From Actinomadura physcomitrii (GTDB taxonomy: Bacteria > Actinomycetota > Actinomycetes > Streptosporangiales > Streptosporangiaceae): DNA of 64,000 nucleotides. The translations under genes were made by a program, and so were the position numbers. Position 1 is the stretch's first letter. The number at the start of each line of letters is the position of its first letter. The stretch is taken from the NCBI RefSeq assembly GCF_008923205.2, contig NZ_WBMS02000035.1:1-64000 (forward strand), given 5' to 3'. Positions 1-8,171 of this stretch are shown here, one piece after another. The notes beneath the pieces are model-generated. The model did not search any database. It saw nothing but the letters and a program-made list of their open reading frames with translations, and had not been told where the DNA came from.

Positions 1-15
1 CGCCACAAGTCAACG
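1..15. repeat. Right-end fragment of a hairpin repeat element
   Basis: The first 15 bases (cgccacaagtcaacg) match the right terminus of the hairpin element found at 29111-29176, 59684-59748 and 31458-31584, with the ACAAGTC variant also seen in the 31458 copy. The rest of the element would lie outside the window. Its TCA provides the stop codon of the adjacent minus-strand carotenoid oxygenase gene. Confidence 0.6.
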
Positions 16-1671
16 GGAGAGGTCGGCGGCCACCTCGCGGGTTATGGCTTGCAGGTCGGGGGGTAGCTGGTCCAGGCGGGTGTCGAGGTCGTCGGCGAAG
101 GTAAGGCGTTCCACGTGGGGGGGCGGGACGGCCTCCGGCATCCACGCGGAGTGGATGAGGAACGGGACGGTGGTGCCGCGCGGCGGGGCCAGCACGGCGA
201 GCGGGCCGCGCCCCACGTCGGCGGCGTCGAACAGCTCGATGCGGAAGCGGTCGTCGTTGTGGACGGCGACGACGAGGTAGCCGTCGTGCCCGCCCGGGTC
301 GGCGCCCGCGTACCGGCTGCCGCCACGCCCACGCGGGACGAACGACGGTGAGGTGGGGTAGTCGTCCAGCGCGAACGTCCACTCGGCGAGCGGCTTCAGG
401 TCGCCGCGGTCGTGGGTGACCAGGACGGCGGGAGTCTCCTCCGGCGGGAACAGGCCGGCGTCGACGCGGCCGGCGTAGTTGCGCAGCGCCCGCCGGTTGA
501 TCGCCTCGGGATGGAAGCCCAGGTAGACGAGGTGGTGCCGGGTCGGGTCGGTCTGGCCCTCGATGCTCCAGTCGATGGCCGACAGCTCGGCCTGCCACCA
601 GCGCTCCGGGTTGCGGGCGCGGGCCCGCTCGGTCACCTCGCCCGTCTCCGGGTCGAACACCAGGACGGTGGTGAGCGCTGGTGTCATGCCGTGGCAGTAC
701 ATGCCGCGCAGCGCCGGGTCGACGGGGCGGCCGAACGCGTCGAGGTCGTCCTCGCGCAGGTACATGCCGATGTCGACGCCTGGGGTGTGCTCCATGACGA
801 CCTGCACGCCGGCCGAGTCGTCGTACCCGGCGTAGAAGTGGTTGACCTCGGGCGCGATCCGGAACTCCTTGCAGGCGACCGTGCCGCCGCCGGGACGGAG
901 GTCGTCCTTGCGGATCAGCAGGACGGGCCCGTCCGGGTTGTTGGCGACGGTGCGCTCCGCGCCGAACACCTCGTCGGGGTCGATCTTGTAGGCGGTGTCG
1001 GCGAGCACGAGCCACTCGCGGGTCTGCGTGATCGTGTGCGTGGCCTGCGGCAGGACGGCGCCCGCCACCTCCCAGCGCTCGACCCGGGTCCCCTCCCCCG
1101 CGTACCGGATCACCGCGACCGCGCCGGTCATGACGTCCCGGCTGACCGTCCACAGGCAGCCGCGCTCGGGGTCGACCACCGGGTGCGCGGACGTGGCGAT
1201 CAGCGGCAGCACGGCCTGGTCGATCGCGGGCCGCCAGTCGTCGCGGTGCCCGACCTCGGCGACGAACCCGAGCGTGACCGGGTCGACCTCGACGGGCCGT
1301 CCCGCGTCCCAGGTGGCGAACAGCCGGTCGCCCCACGGCAGCGGGGCGGTGTTGGCGGCGTTCACGAATCCCCACGGCGAGCCGGTGCCGACGGGGCCGG
1401 CGGTGAACAGCTCCGGGCACCGGCGGCGCAGCCGGACGGACGGGGTGTCGATCACCCGGGCGCGCCAGCGGAACCGGCCGCCCGCGTCCGGGCGGAGCGG
1501 CAGGCGGGCGATGATCCCGTCGCCGAAGAACGCGTGCACGGGATGGGTGCGCTGGTCGGAGGTGCTGACGACGAAGTGGCCGCGCACGTCGTCCGGCCAC
1601 GCGCCGGCGACGACCTGGAAGTCGAGATCGCCGATGTCCTGGGTGCCGAGGATCGAGCGGGGGATCGGCAT
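10..1671 (-). CDS. Carotenoid oxygenase family protein (RPE65/lignostilbene dioxygenase-like)
   Basis: About 553 aa, close to the usual size of the non-haem Fe(II) carotenoid/stilbene cleavage dioxygenases, seven-bladed propeller enzymes that hold iron with four histidines. Candidate iron histidines lie in TSAHPVVD, THTITQTREW, VMEHTPG and the C-terminal LIHSAWMPE; the FHPEAINRR stretch is also family-like. The start at 1671 is preferred over an in-frame start 33 bases upstream because AGGAGG sits four bases before the ATG. No signal peptide is seen, so it is probably cytosolic. No carotenoid or stilbene pathway gene is nearby, so the substrate is unknown. The stop codon lies inside the end of a hairpin repeat element, so the last residues may have been set by insertion of that element. 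Confidence 0.85.
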   Translation of the reverse strand: MPIPRSILGTQDIGDLDFQVVAGAWPDDVRGHFVVSTSDQRTHPVHAFFGDGIIARLPLRPDAGGRFRWRARVIDTPSVRLRRRCPELFTAGPVGTGSPWGFVNAANTAPLPWGDRLFATWDAGRPVEVDPVTLGFVAEVGHRDDWRPAIDQAVLPLIATSAHPVVDPERGCLWTVSRDVMTGAVAVIRYAGEGTRVERWEVAGAVLPQATHTITQTREWLVLADTAYKIDPDEVFGAERTVANNPDGPVLLIRKDDLRPGGGTVACKEFRIAPEVNHFYAGYDDSAGVQVVMEHTPGVDIGMYLREDDLDAFGRPVDPALRGMYCHGMTPALTTVLVFDPETGEVTERARARNPERWWQAELSAIDWSIEGQTDPTRHHLVYLGFHPEAINRRALRNYAGRVDAGLFPPEETPAVLVTHDRGDLKPLAEWTFALDDYPTSPSFVPRGRGGSRYAGADPGGHDGYLVVAVHNDDRFRIELFDAADVGRGPLAVLAPPRGTTVPFLIHSAWMPEAVPPPHVERLTFADDLDTRLDQLPPDLQAITREVAADLSR

Positions 1672-1861
1672 GGCGCCTCCTGGGGGCCGGCGGGCCGTCG
1701 ACACCCGCCAATCAACACGCTCGCGTCCTAGTCGTCAAGGTTCTAACCACTAAAGTGCCCACCGAGCGGCCGTTCCTCCTGGATGCGGATAGCCTGATAT
1801 GTCGCGACCTTCCGGTCGCACTGAACCGGAACCACCGCTCCCCGCCTGGAGAAAGCACCCG

Positions 1862-2353
1862 ATGCAGCCCGTCACCGTCCGCGACGCGCGTCCCCACGAG
1901 TACGACCTGATCGGCGAGCTGACCGTCGAGGTGTACGTGCACGGCGGGCTGGTCTCGCCCGAGTCCTCCTACGTCGGCAAGCTCCGCGACGCCGCCGACC
2001 GGGCCGCGAAGTCGCAGCTGCTCGTCGCGGAGGTCGCCGGGGAGGTCGCGGGCGCCGTCGCCTACTGCCCGCCCGGCAGCCCGTACGCCGAGCTGGCCGG
2101 CCCGGACGAGGCCGAGTTCCGCATGCTCGCCGTGCTGGCGAAGGCCCGCCGGTCCGGCGCGGGACGCGCCCTGGTCGGCGAGTGCGCGGCGCGCGCCCGC
2201 GCCGCGGGCCTGACCGGGCTGCGGCTGTCGACGCAGGCGAACATGGAGGCCGCGCACCGCATGTACGAGCGGCTCGGCTTCGTCCGCACCCCGGACCGCG
2301 ACTGGTCCCCGGTGCCGGGCCTGCGCCTGCTCACCTACTCGCTGACGTTCTAG
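1862..2353 (+). CDS. GNAT family N-acetyltransferase
   Basis: 163 aa, a single GNAT domain that transfers an acetyl group from acetyl-CoA to an amine; the substrate cannot be told from sequence. The acetyl-CoA pyrophosphate loop appears as ARRSGAGRALVGEC, preceded by the beta-4 strand FRMLAVLAKA, and the C-terminal AAHRMYERLGFVRTPD is the usual GNAT beta-5/alpha-4 ending. GGAGAAAG lies nine bases before the ATG; an in-frame start further upstream lacks such a site. The gene diverges from the carotenoid oxygenase and converges on the lanthipeptide synthetase, ending 13 bases from it. Nothing links it to lanthipeptide tailoring apart from position. Confidence 0.85.
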   Translation: MQPVTVRDARPHEYDLIGELTVEVYVHGGLVSPESSYVGKLRDAADRAAKSQLLVAEVAGEVAGAVAYCPPGSPYAELAGPDEAEFRMLAVLAKARRSGAGRALVGECAARARAAGLTGLRLSTQANMEAAHRMYERLGFVRTPDRDWSPVPGLRLLTYSLTF

Positions 2354-2366
2354 CCGCCCCGGCTTT

Positions 2367-4883
2367 TCAGGCGGCGGCGGGGGACGTCCAGAGCCGCGGA
2401 CCGGAACGGGCGTCCAGGCGGCGCAGGAACGACAGGATGCCCGCGCTGCCGGTGCCCCAGGTGAACGCCTGGGTGTCGAGGTCGTTGCCGGGGAACACCG
2501 GCCGTCCGGGCTCGCCGCCGCTGCGCACGAGCATCAGCTCGACGATCTCCTCGGCGCCCCGCCAGTACGCGTCGTCGCCCGTGACCAGGGCGACGTCGAT
2601 GAGCGCCTCCCCCATGCCCGCCAGACCGCAGCACTGCGACGACACCCATGCGCGCGGCGCGACCGCCAGGCAGGCGCGGGCGCCGCGCTCCGCGAGGTCA
2701 AGGTAGCGCGCGTCGTCGTAGGCGCGGGCGGCGCGCAGCAGCGCGCCGACGACACCAGACATTCCCTGGCACCACGATGCGCCCATCGGCCGCGCCGCCG
2801 GGCCGCCCAGCTCGCCGATCAGCGCCTCCGCCCGCTCGGCGAGCGCGGCGAACGCGTCGCGGGCGGCGGTGCCGGCCGCGGCGTCGCCGGTGGCGCGGTG
2901 GAAGGCCAGCAGGAAGTCGGCGACGCCCGCGTCACCGTGCGCGAACGCGGTGTCGACGGCGACGCCGGAGCCGGGCTGCTCGACCGCCACCGCCGCGTCC
3001 GGCGCGGCGACGTCACCCGCCAGCAGCCGCCGCGCGCACTCGGCCGCCATCGCCGCGTTGGCCGGGTCGGGGGCGAGGGCGTCGAGGATGAGGTGGCCGG
3101 TGCCGATGCCGGCGACGCCGTGCGCCTGGTCCGCGCGCTCGCCGCCGGACGTGCGGACGGGCCGCGGCATCGCGACCCCGGCGGCGGTCAGGAAGACCGC
3201 CGTCCCGGTGAGGCCGAAGTAGAGCGAGGCGGGCAGGTTCGCGGCGGGCAGGTTCGCGGCCGTCCAGTGGGCGAGGTCGGTGCCCGCCGCCTTGCCCTCG
3301 GGGTGCTGGAGGAGCTCCATCCCGACGCCCGCCGAACCGGCGTAGACGTTGGTGACGGGCGGGCTCGTCCGGTGGTCCTCGGGCTCGTCCATGAGCCGCT
3401 CGGCGAACCGGACGCATTCGCGCACGGTGTGGGAGAGGACGGACGACAGCAGCCCGCCGGTGAGGCGCGGGGTGGGCGCGGGGGGCGCGGCGCCGGCGGT
3501 CGCGTGGCGTCCGGCGCGGATCTCGGCGGCGGCGCGCGTCCGGACGGCGGGGCCCGGGCTGAGCAGCCGCGGCACCAGCGCGACCGCGCCGCCGCCCGGG
3601 GACGTCCGCGCCAGGCACTGCAGCGTCCGCTCGACGCCGCGTTCGGGGTCGGGATCGATGATGACGGGGTTCATCCCGGTAGCCGCGAAGAACAGCGTGG
3701 CGCCAAGCGAGAACAGGTCGTCGGCCGGCTCGGACGGCCGGCCGGTGCGCTGGTCGGGGACGCTGAAGCCGCGGCTCCAGCCGGGCATCTGCAGGTCGCC
3801 GTGGCGGCTGGTGCCGAAGTCGACGATCGTGCAGCCGCCGTCCGCGCCGAGCACCACGTTCTTCGGCGACAGGTCGCGGACGACCACGCCGCGCTCGTGT
3901 ACCGCGTCGAGCACCGCGAGCAGCCGCGCCGCCAGGTCCGCGAGCGCGGGGCCGTCCAGCGCGCCGTGCTCGGCCACGTGCCGGTTGAGGTCGGTGGCGC
4001 CTGCGTCGCTCATGACCAGGTACTCGTCCTCGCCGTGCCGGAAGTGGTCCAGCGCCTCCGGGACGCCGTCGACGCCGGCGAGGACGGTCAGGACGCGCAG
4101 CTCGTTGCGCAGGTACATCCGCAGGTCGTAGCCCTCGGGATGCTCCCCGACGTAGGCGCGGGCCTCCTTGATGACAACGGGCCGCCCGGCCGCGTCCTCG
4201 GCCCGGTAGACGTTGCCGCGCGGGCCGCGCATCACCCCGGTGGTCACCCGGTAGCGGCCGCCGATCGTCCGGACGCGCGGCGCGTGCGGGCTCGGGGCCG
4301 CGGGCGCGCCCGCCGGCGAGGGCGGACGGAACGGGTCGGCCGTCCACGGCGGGCACCGGAACTCGACGTCGGCCGCGCCGGGCTCGGTCTCGCCGTCCGG
4401 GCCGACGACGACCAGCTCGAAGTCGCCGTTGTCGTCCACCTTGTACTGCGGGGCGAACGGGGCGTAGCGGTAGTAGACGGGCGCGTCGGGCCGGACGCGG
4501 CGGTCGCTGACCACGCGCGGCCCGGCCATGCCGGCGAGGGCGGCGGCGAGCGCGCGCCCCAGCCGGACGACCGCGTCCTGCGGCGGGTAGACGGTGACGG
4601 CCTTGCCGACGGAGGCGGCGTCGAGGTCGCCGGAGTTCAGCTCGCGCAGCATCTCCTCCGAACGCGCCGCCTTGAAATCGCAAGGGGTGGCCAGCAGCAG
4701 CGGCAGGATGCGGTCGAGCGTCTCCGCGAACGTGCCGGGCCGCGCCGAGACGTGCAGTTTCCAGCCCTGCCGGGGCGCGTCGAAGCCGGGATCGCGAACG
4801 CTGATCCAGGTGTCGTCGGCTCGGATTTCCCTACCACGTTCGTGGGCATTAGTGGAAATGCGCTGAAATACCGATGGCTCCAT
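2367..4883 (-). CDS. Class IV-type lanthipeptide synthetase (LanL-like)
   Basis: About 838 aa with the class III/IV order: N-terminal phospho-Ser/Thr lyase region (about 1-205), protein kinase (about 210-470) and LanC-like cyclase (about 480-838). It would phosphorylate Ser/Thr of the precursor, eliminate phosphate to dehydro residues and add Cys thiols to form (methyl)lanthionine rings. Kinase landmarks are VVIKEA (Lys239), a VRDLSPKN catalytic loop with Val in place of the HRD His, and DFG at 355. The cyclase keeps zinc-type ligands WCQG (Cys705) and CCG (Cys751/752), which points to class IV rather than zinc-free class III; the second motif is CCG instead of the common CHG. FAHGDAG (about 649) is also LanC-like. 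AAGGG precedes the ATG; an in-frame start 24 codons upstream is less likely. The precursor gene lies 102 bases upstream on the same strand. Confidence 0.88.
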   Translation of the reverse strand: MEPSVFQRISTNAHERGREIRADDTWISVRDPGFDAPRQGWKLHVSARPGTFAETLDRILPLLLATPCDFKAARSEEMLRELNSGDLDAASVGKAVTVYPPQDAVVRLGRALAAALAGMAGPRVVSDRRVRPDAPVYYRYAPFAPQYKVDDNGDFELVVVGPDGETEPGAADVEFRCPPWTADPFRPPSPAGAPAAPSPHAPRVRTIGGRYRVTTGVMRGPRGNVYRAEDAAGRPVVIKEARAYVGEHPEGYDLRMYLRNELRVLTVLAGVDGVPEALDHFRHGEDEYLVMSDAGATDLNRHVAEHGALDGPALADLAARLLAVLDAVHERGVVVRDLSPKNVVLGADGGCTIVDFGTSRHGDLQMPGWSRGFSVPDQRTGRPSEPADDLFSLGATLFFAATGMNPVIIDPDPERGVERTLQCLARTSPGGGAVALVPRLLSPGPAVRTRAAAEIRAGRHATAGAAPPAPTPRLTGGLLSSVLSHTVRECVRFAERLMDEPEDHRTSPPVTNVYAGSAGVGMELLQHPEGKAAGTDLAHWTAANLPAANLPASLYFGLTGTAVFLTAAGVAMPRPVRTSGGERADQAHGVAGIGTGHLILDALAPDPANAAMAAECARRLLAGDVAAPDAAVAVEQPGSGVAVDTAFAHGDAGVADFLLAFHRATGDAAAGTAARDAFAALAERAEALIGELGGPAARPMGASWCQGMSGVVGALLRAARAYDDARYLDLAERGARACLAVAPRAWVSSQCCGLAGMGEALIDVALVTGDDAYWRGAEEIVELMLVRSGGEPGRPVFPGNDLDTQAFTWGTGSAGILSFLRRLDARSGPRLWTSPAAA

Positions 4884-4985
4884 TGTCGCCCTTCGATCGC
4901 GGTACCGGCCCGGCAATGCGCGGACGCGCAGGAAGAGGCCACCGGTGGAAGCCAATGGCCTTTCCCGCGTGCGTCGGTCAGGGGG

Positions 4986-5156
4986 TCAGACGATGGAGGG
5001 GCAGCACGGGTAGCTGCTGCACACCGTGCGCTTGCAGGTGTTCACGCAGGCCTGCGGGCCGTGCAGCAGTTCCAGCAGCTCCATCTCGAAGTCGACGTCG
5101 AGGTCTTCCGGGTCGAGGACGCCGGCGTCGCGGGGCTCCAGGGCGAGCGCGGACAT
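4986..5156 (-). CDS. Lanthipeptide precursor peptide (LanA), five-cysteine core
   Basis: 56 aa. An acidic leader (residues 1-35, with MELLELLHG resembling the helical leader segments recognised by class III/IV synthetases) precedes a C-terminal core rich in Cys, Ser and Thr. The core has five Cys (37, 41, 46, 51, 52) and five Ser/Thr (40, 44, 47, 48, 54). AGGAAGGAG lies seven bases before the ATG; a longer frame upstream has no such support. It sits 102 bases upstream of the synthetase on the same strand, and divergent from the exporter. The ring pattern, the cleavage site (possibly after GPQ) and whether some cysteines form disulfides cannot be settled from sequence. Confidence 0.85.
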   Translation of the reverse strand: MSALALEPRDAGVLDPEDLDVDFEMELLELLHGPQACVNTCKRTVCSSYPCCPSIV

Positions 5157-5253
5157 GGGGGGCTCCTTCCTCGGCCGCCGTTCGGGCGGCCCTTGGGGAC
5201 CTGGCCGGGAACCCGGCATCGGTGGCGCCGAGTTCCCCGGGTCAAACGGACGC

Positions 5254-5283
5254 ATTATGAGCAGATGATCAGCGGGCTGTCCA
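5254..5283 (-). promoter_or_regulatory. Possible promoter of the lanthipeptide precursor-synthetase unit
   Basis: On the minus strand, TGGACA (5278-5283) and CATAAT (5254-5259) are separated by 18 bases, about 100 bases before the precursor ATG. The match is fair rather than strong, and no competing motif was clearly better. Confidence 0.35.
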
Positions 5284-5338
5284 GACAGTGATTTGTCACC
5301 GGCGCGGCAGCGCCGAACGCGACGCTTGGAACGAGGCA

Positions 5339-5374
5339 TTTACAGCGGTCCGCCGATGATCTAGGTTGGCCCTG
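5339..5374 (+). promoter_or_regulatory. Sigma-70-like promoter for a probably leaderless exporter mRNA
   Basis: TTTACA (5339-5344), a 17-base spacer and TAGGTT (5362-5367) fit the actinobacterial -35/-10 pattern. The exporter GTG begins at 5374, seven bases after the -10, where transcription should start. The message would then have no leader, and indeed no ribosome-binding site precedes the GTG. Confidence 0.55.
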
Positions 5375-7272
5375 TGTTCCGACGTTCCCCGGCCCTCGCC
5401 GACGACCGGTCGGGGCTCGAAATCACCTATTGGGAAAGCCGCGACGAGGAACTGCTGAAAGCCGGTCTGCCGGCGATGCTGCGGCGATTTCCGATGCTGG
5501 TCGCGGCGGCGGTCCGGCTGGCCTGGCAGGCGAGCCGGCGCGACACGGCGGTGGCGCTCGGCGGCAACCTGGCGGCCGGGGTGTTCACCGCGTTCGGGCT
5601 GCTGGCCACTTCCGACGTCCTGTCGTCGCTGTTCGCCGCCGGGCCGACGCCCGGGCGGGTCCGCGCGGCGCTGCCCGCGCTGGCCCTGGTCGGCGGGGCG
5701 GCGGCGCTTCGCGGCGCGCTCCTCGCCGCCGCCGGCTGGGCGCAGGCCCGGCTCAAGCCGCAGGTCGAGCGGCAGGCCGAGACGCGGCTGTTCGAGCTGA
5801 CCACCCGGGTGGAGCTGACCGCGTTCGACGACCACGAGTTCCACAACGCGATGCGCCGCGCCCGCGACAACGGCGTGCCCGACACCGCCACCGTCGTGGA
5901 GACGACCGTCAGCGCGCTGACCGGCGCGGTCGGGCTGGCCGCACCCGCCGCCGCGCTCGGCCTGCTGCATCCCGTGCTGATGCCGCTGCTGCTGGTCACG
6001 GCGGTGCCGGCGGGCTGGGCGGCGCTGCGCACCGCGCGGCTGCGGTACGCGGCGTTCTACCGGCTGTCGGCGGCGCGGCGGCGCAAGTTCATGCTGTCGG
6101 ACCTGATGGCCGAGCGGCAGCCGGCCGCCGAGGTCCGCGCGTTCACCCTGCGCGGCTTCCTGCTCGGCGAGTACGACCGGGTCGCGGAGCTCGAGCAGCG
6201 CGTCCAGCTGGACGTGGCGCGCCGGCAGACCGGCGCCAAGGCGGCCGGCGACCTGCTCACCGGGGCGGCCACCGTCGCCGTCTACGCCGCGCTCGCCGGC
6301 CTGCTCGCCGGCGGCGTCGTGCCGCTGTCGGTCGCGGGCGCCGCCGTGCTGGCGATCAGGGCCGGGCAGTCGTCGCTCGCCGCGTGCGTGCTGAGCCTGA
6401 ACAGGCTCTACGAGGCGGGCCTGTACTTCGGCGACTACCTGAACTTCCGCGCGCTGGCCGCGGACCGGCTGCCGCCGCCGGACGGCGCCGCGCCGCCCGC
6501 CGGGGACTTCCACCGCATCACCGCCGACCGGGTGTCGTTCCGGTACCCGGGCGCGAGCGCGCCGGCGCTCACCGACGTCAGCGTCACCGTGCGGCGCGGC
6601 GAGGTGATCGCGCTGGTCGGCGAGAACGGCTCGGGCAAGACGACGCTGGCCAAGCTGCTCGCCGGGCTGTACCGGCCGGAGTCCGGGACGATCCGCTGGG
6701 ACGGCGCCGACCTCGCCGGGCTGGACGGCGACGCGCTCCGCCGCCGCATCGCGGTCATCGCGCAGGACCACACGCGCTGGCCGCTCACCGTCCGGGAGAA
6801 CATCGTGATGGGCCGCCCGCTCGACGAGGACCGGCTCGCGGGCGCCGCCGCGGCGGCGGGCGCGGACCGGGTGGTCGGCGAGCTGCCGGACGGCTACGAC
6901 GCGCTGCTGGACCGGCGCTTCCGGGGCGGCCACGACCTGTCGGGCGGGCAGTGGCAGCGCATCGCCGCCGCGCGCGGCTTCTACCGGGACGCCGCGCTGG
7001 TGATCTTCGACGAGCCGACCTCCGCGCTCGACGCCCGCGCCGAGCACGCCCTGTTCGAGCGTATCCGGCGGCACGCCGCCGGCCGGACGGTGGTGCTGAT
7101 CAGCCACCGGCTGGCCAGCGTCCGCTTCGCCGACCGCATCTACGTGCTGGACCACGGCCGCGTCACCGAGAGCGGCGCGCACGCCGAGCTGCTCGCGGCG
7201 GACGGGCTGTACGCCGACCTGTACCGGCTCCAGGCGTCGGCGTACGAGCCGGACCCGCAGGAGGCGGCGTGA
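5374..7272 (+). CDS. ABC transporter, fused permease-ATPase (lanthipeptide exporter)
   Basis: 632 aa half-transporter that should work as a homodimer in the membrane. The N-terminal part (about 30-345) is the six-helix exporter domain. The nucleotide-binding domain (about 370-632) has Walker A GENGSGKTTLAK, signature LSGGQWQRI, Walker B LVIFDEPTSALD and switch ISHR. There is no N-terminal C39 peptidase domain, so it should export without removing the leader peptide. It diverges from the precursor gene, starts right after a promoter-like sequence and overlaps the next gene by four bases (GTGA). Export of the modified peptide is inferred from this context. Confidence 0.85.
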   Translation: MFRRSPALADDRSGLEITYWESRDEELLKAGLPAMLRRFPMLVAAAVRLAWQASRRDTAVALGGNLAAGVFTAFGLLATSDVLSSLFAAGPTPGRVRAALPALALVGGAAALRGALLAAAGWAQARLKPQVERQAETRLFELTTRVELTAFDDHEFHNAMRRARDNGVPDTATVVETTVSALTGAVGLAAPAAALGLLHPVLMPLLLVTAVPAGWAALRTARLRYAAFYRLSAARRRKFMLSDLMAERQPAAEVRAFTLRGFLLGEYDRVAELEQRVQLDVARRQTGAKAAGDLLTGAATVAVYAALAGLLAGGVVPLSVAGAAVLAIRAGQSSLAACVLSLNRLYEAGLYFGDYLNFRALAADRLPPPDGAAPPAGDFHRITADRVSFRYPGASAPALTDVSVTVRRGEVIALVGENGSGKTTLAKLLAGLYRPESGTIRWDGADLAGLDGDALRRRIAVIAQDHTRWPLTVRENIVMGRPLDEDRLAGAAAAAGADRVVGELPDGYDALLDRRFRGGHDLSGGQWQRIAAARGFYRDAALVIFDEPTSALDARAEHALFERIRRHAAGRTVVLISHRLASVRFADRIYVLDHGRVTESGAHAELLAADGLYADLYRLQASAYEPDPQEAA

Positions 7273-8156
7273 CCGTCCTTGCGTCGGCGTGGCCGGCGCT
7301 GATCGCGGTGCTGCTGGTCGCGGCCGGCGGCAAGGTCCGCGACGTGCGCGGCTTCGCGGCGGCGATCGGTGCCTACCGCGTCCTGCCGCAGCGGCTGACC
7401 GGGGCCGCGGCGGTCGCGGTGCTGTCCGCCGAGGCGGCGGCGGCCGGGCTGCTGGCCGTCCCCGCCACCCGGCGCTGGGGCGCGCTGGCCGCGGCGGCAC
7501 TGTTCGCGGCGTTCCTCGGCGCGATGGCCTCGGTGCTGCGCCGCGGCATGGAGATCGACTGCGGCTGCTTCGGGTCGGCGCGCCGTCCGACCCCGGTCGG
7601 CGCCGCGTCGATGGCGCGGACGGGGCTGCTCCTGGTGCTGGCCGTCATGGCGGCGGTCGCCGGGCCGGCGCCGTTCTCTCCGCTGCAGCCGGTGCTCGCG
7701 GCGGTCCTCCTCGGCGCGGTCGCCGTGGTGCCTCGGCCGCGCCTCGGGCTCGCCGAGCCGGAGGCGCCGCCGCCCGCGGGCCCGCGCCCCGGCACGCGGT
7801 TCGCGCTGAACTTCCCGATCGACGCCCCAACGGTGTTCGCGCTGGTCTCGCCGTCCTGCGGCCTCTGCCTCACCATGCTGCCGGTCTTCGCCGAGGCCGC
7901 GTCCGGGCGACGGGTGGTGCTGGTGAGCGCGGCGGACGAGGACGGCGTCCGGCGGCACCTGGACGAGGAGGGCATCGCCCTGCCGCTGGTGACGGATCCG
8001 GACGTGTACGACGCCAACGGCATCCCGTGGCCGCCGTACGCCGTCGTCACCGACGCCGCCGGGACCGTCCTCGCGGCGGGCGGCGCGGACACGCCCCGGC
8101 GGTTCCACGCCCTCCTGCACCGGGCGGAGTCGGCCGGAGCACGCCGCCCTGGCTGA
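7269..8156 (+). CDS. MauE/DoxX-like membrane protein fused to a thioredoxin-like domain
   Basis: About 295 aa. The N-terminal half has four hydrophobic segments and the MauE-type EIDCGCFGS motif. The C-terminal half is a thioredoxin-like fold with a CGLC redox pair in SPSCGLCLTM and a WPPYAVVTDAAG segment. MauE-family proteins take part in thiol-disulfide exchange at the membrane. The GTG start overlaps the exporter stop (GTGA), so the two are translationally coupled. In this setting it may control the redox state of the five-cysteine precursor, or form a disulfide in it; that is inference. A general redox role is the alternative. It converges on the biotin carboxylase gene with a 15-base gap. 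Confidence 0.75.
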   Translation: MTVLASAWPALIAVLLVAAGGKVRDVRGFAAAIGAYRVLPQRLTGAAAVAVLSAEAAAAGLLAVPATRRWGALAAAALFAAFLGAMASVLRRGMEIDCGCFGSARRPTPVGAASMARTGLLLVLAVMAAVAGPAPFSPLQPVLAAVLLGAVAVVPRPRLGLAEPEAPPPAGPRPGTRFALNFPIDAPTVFALVSPSCGLCLTMLPVFAEAASGRRVVLVSAADEDGVRRHLDEEGIALPLVTDPDVYDANGIPWPPYAVVTDAAGTVLAAGGADTPRRFHALLHRAESAGARRPG

Positions 8157-8171
8157 CTCCGGCCGGCCCGG

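Noticed and set aside
2367..4883. Class III (LabKC-type) lanthipeptide synthetase
   Set aside because: Class III cyclase domains lack zinc ligands, whereas cysteines are retained here at both motif positions; class IV fits better. A phylogeny would be decisive.
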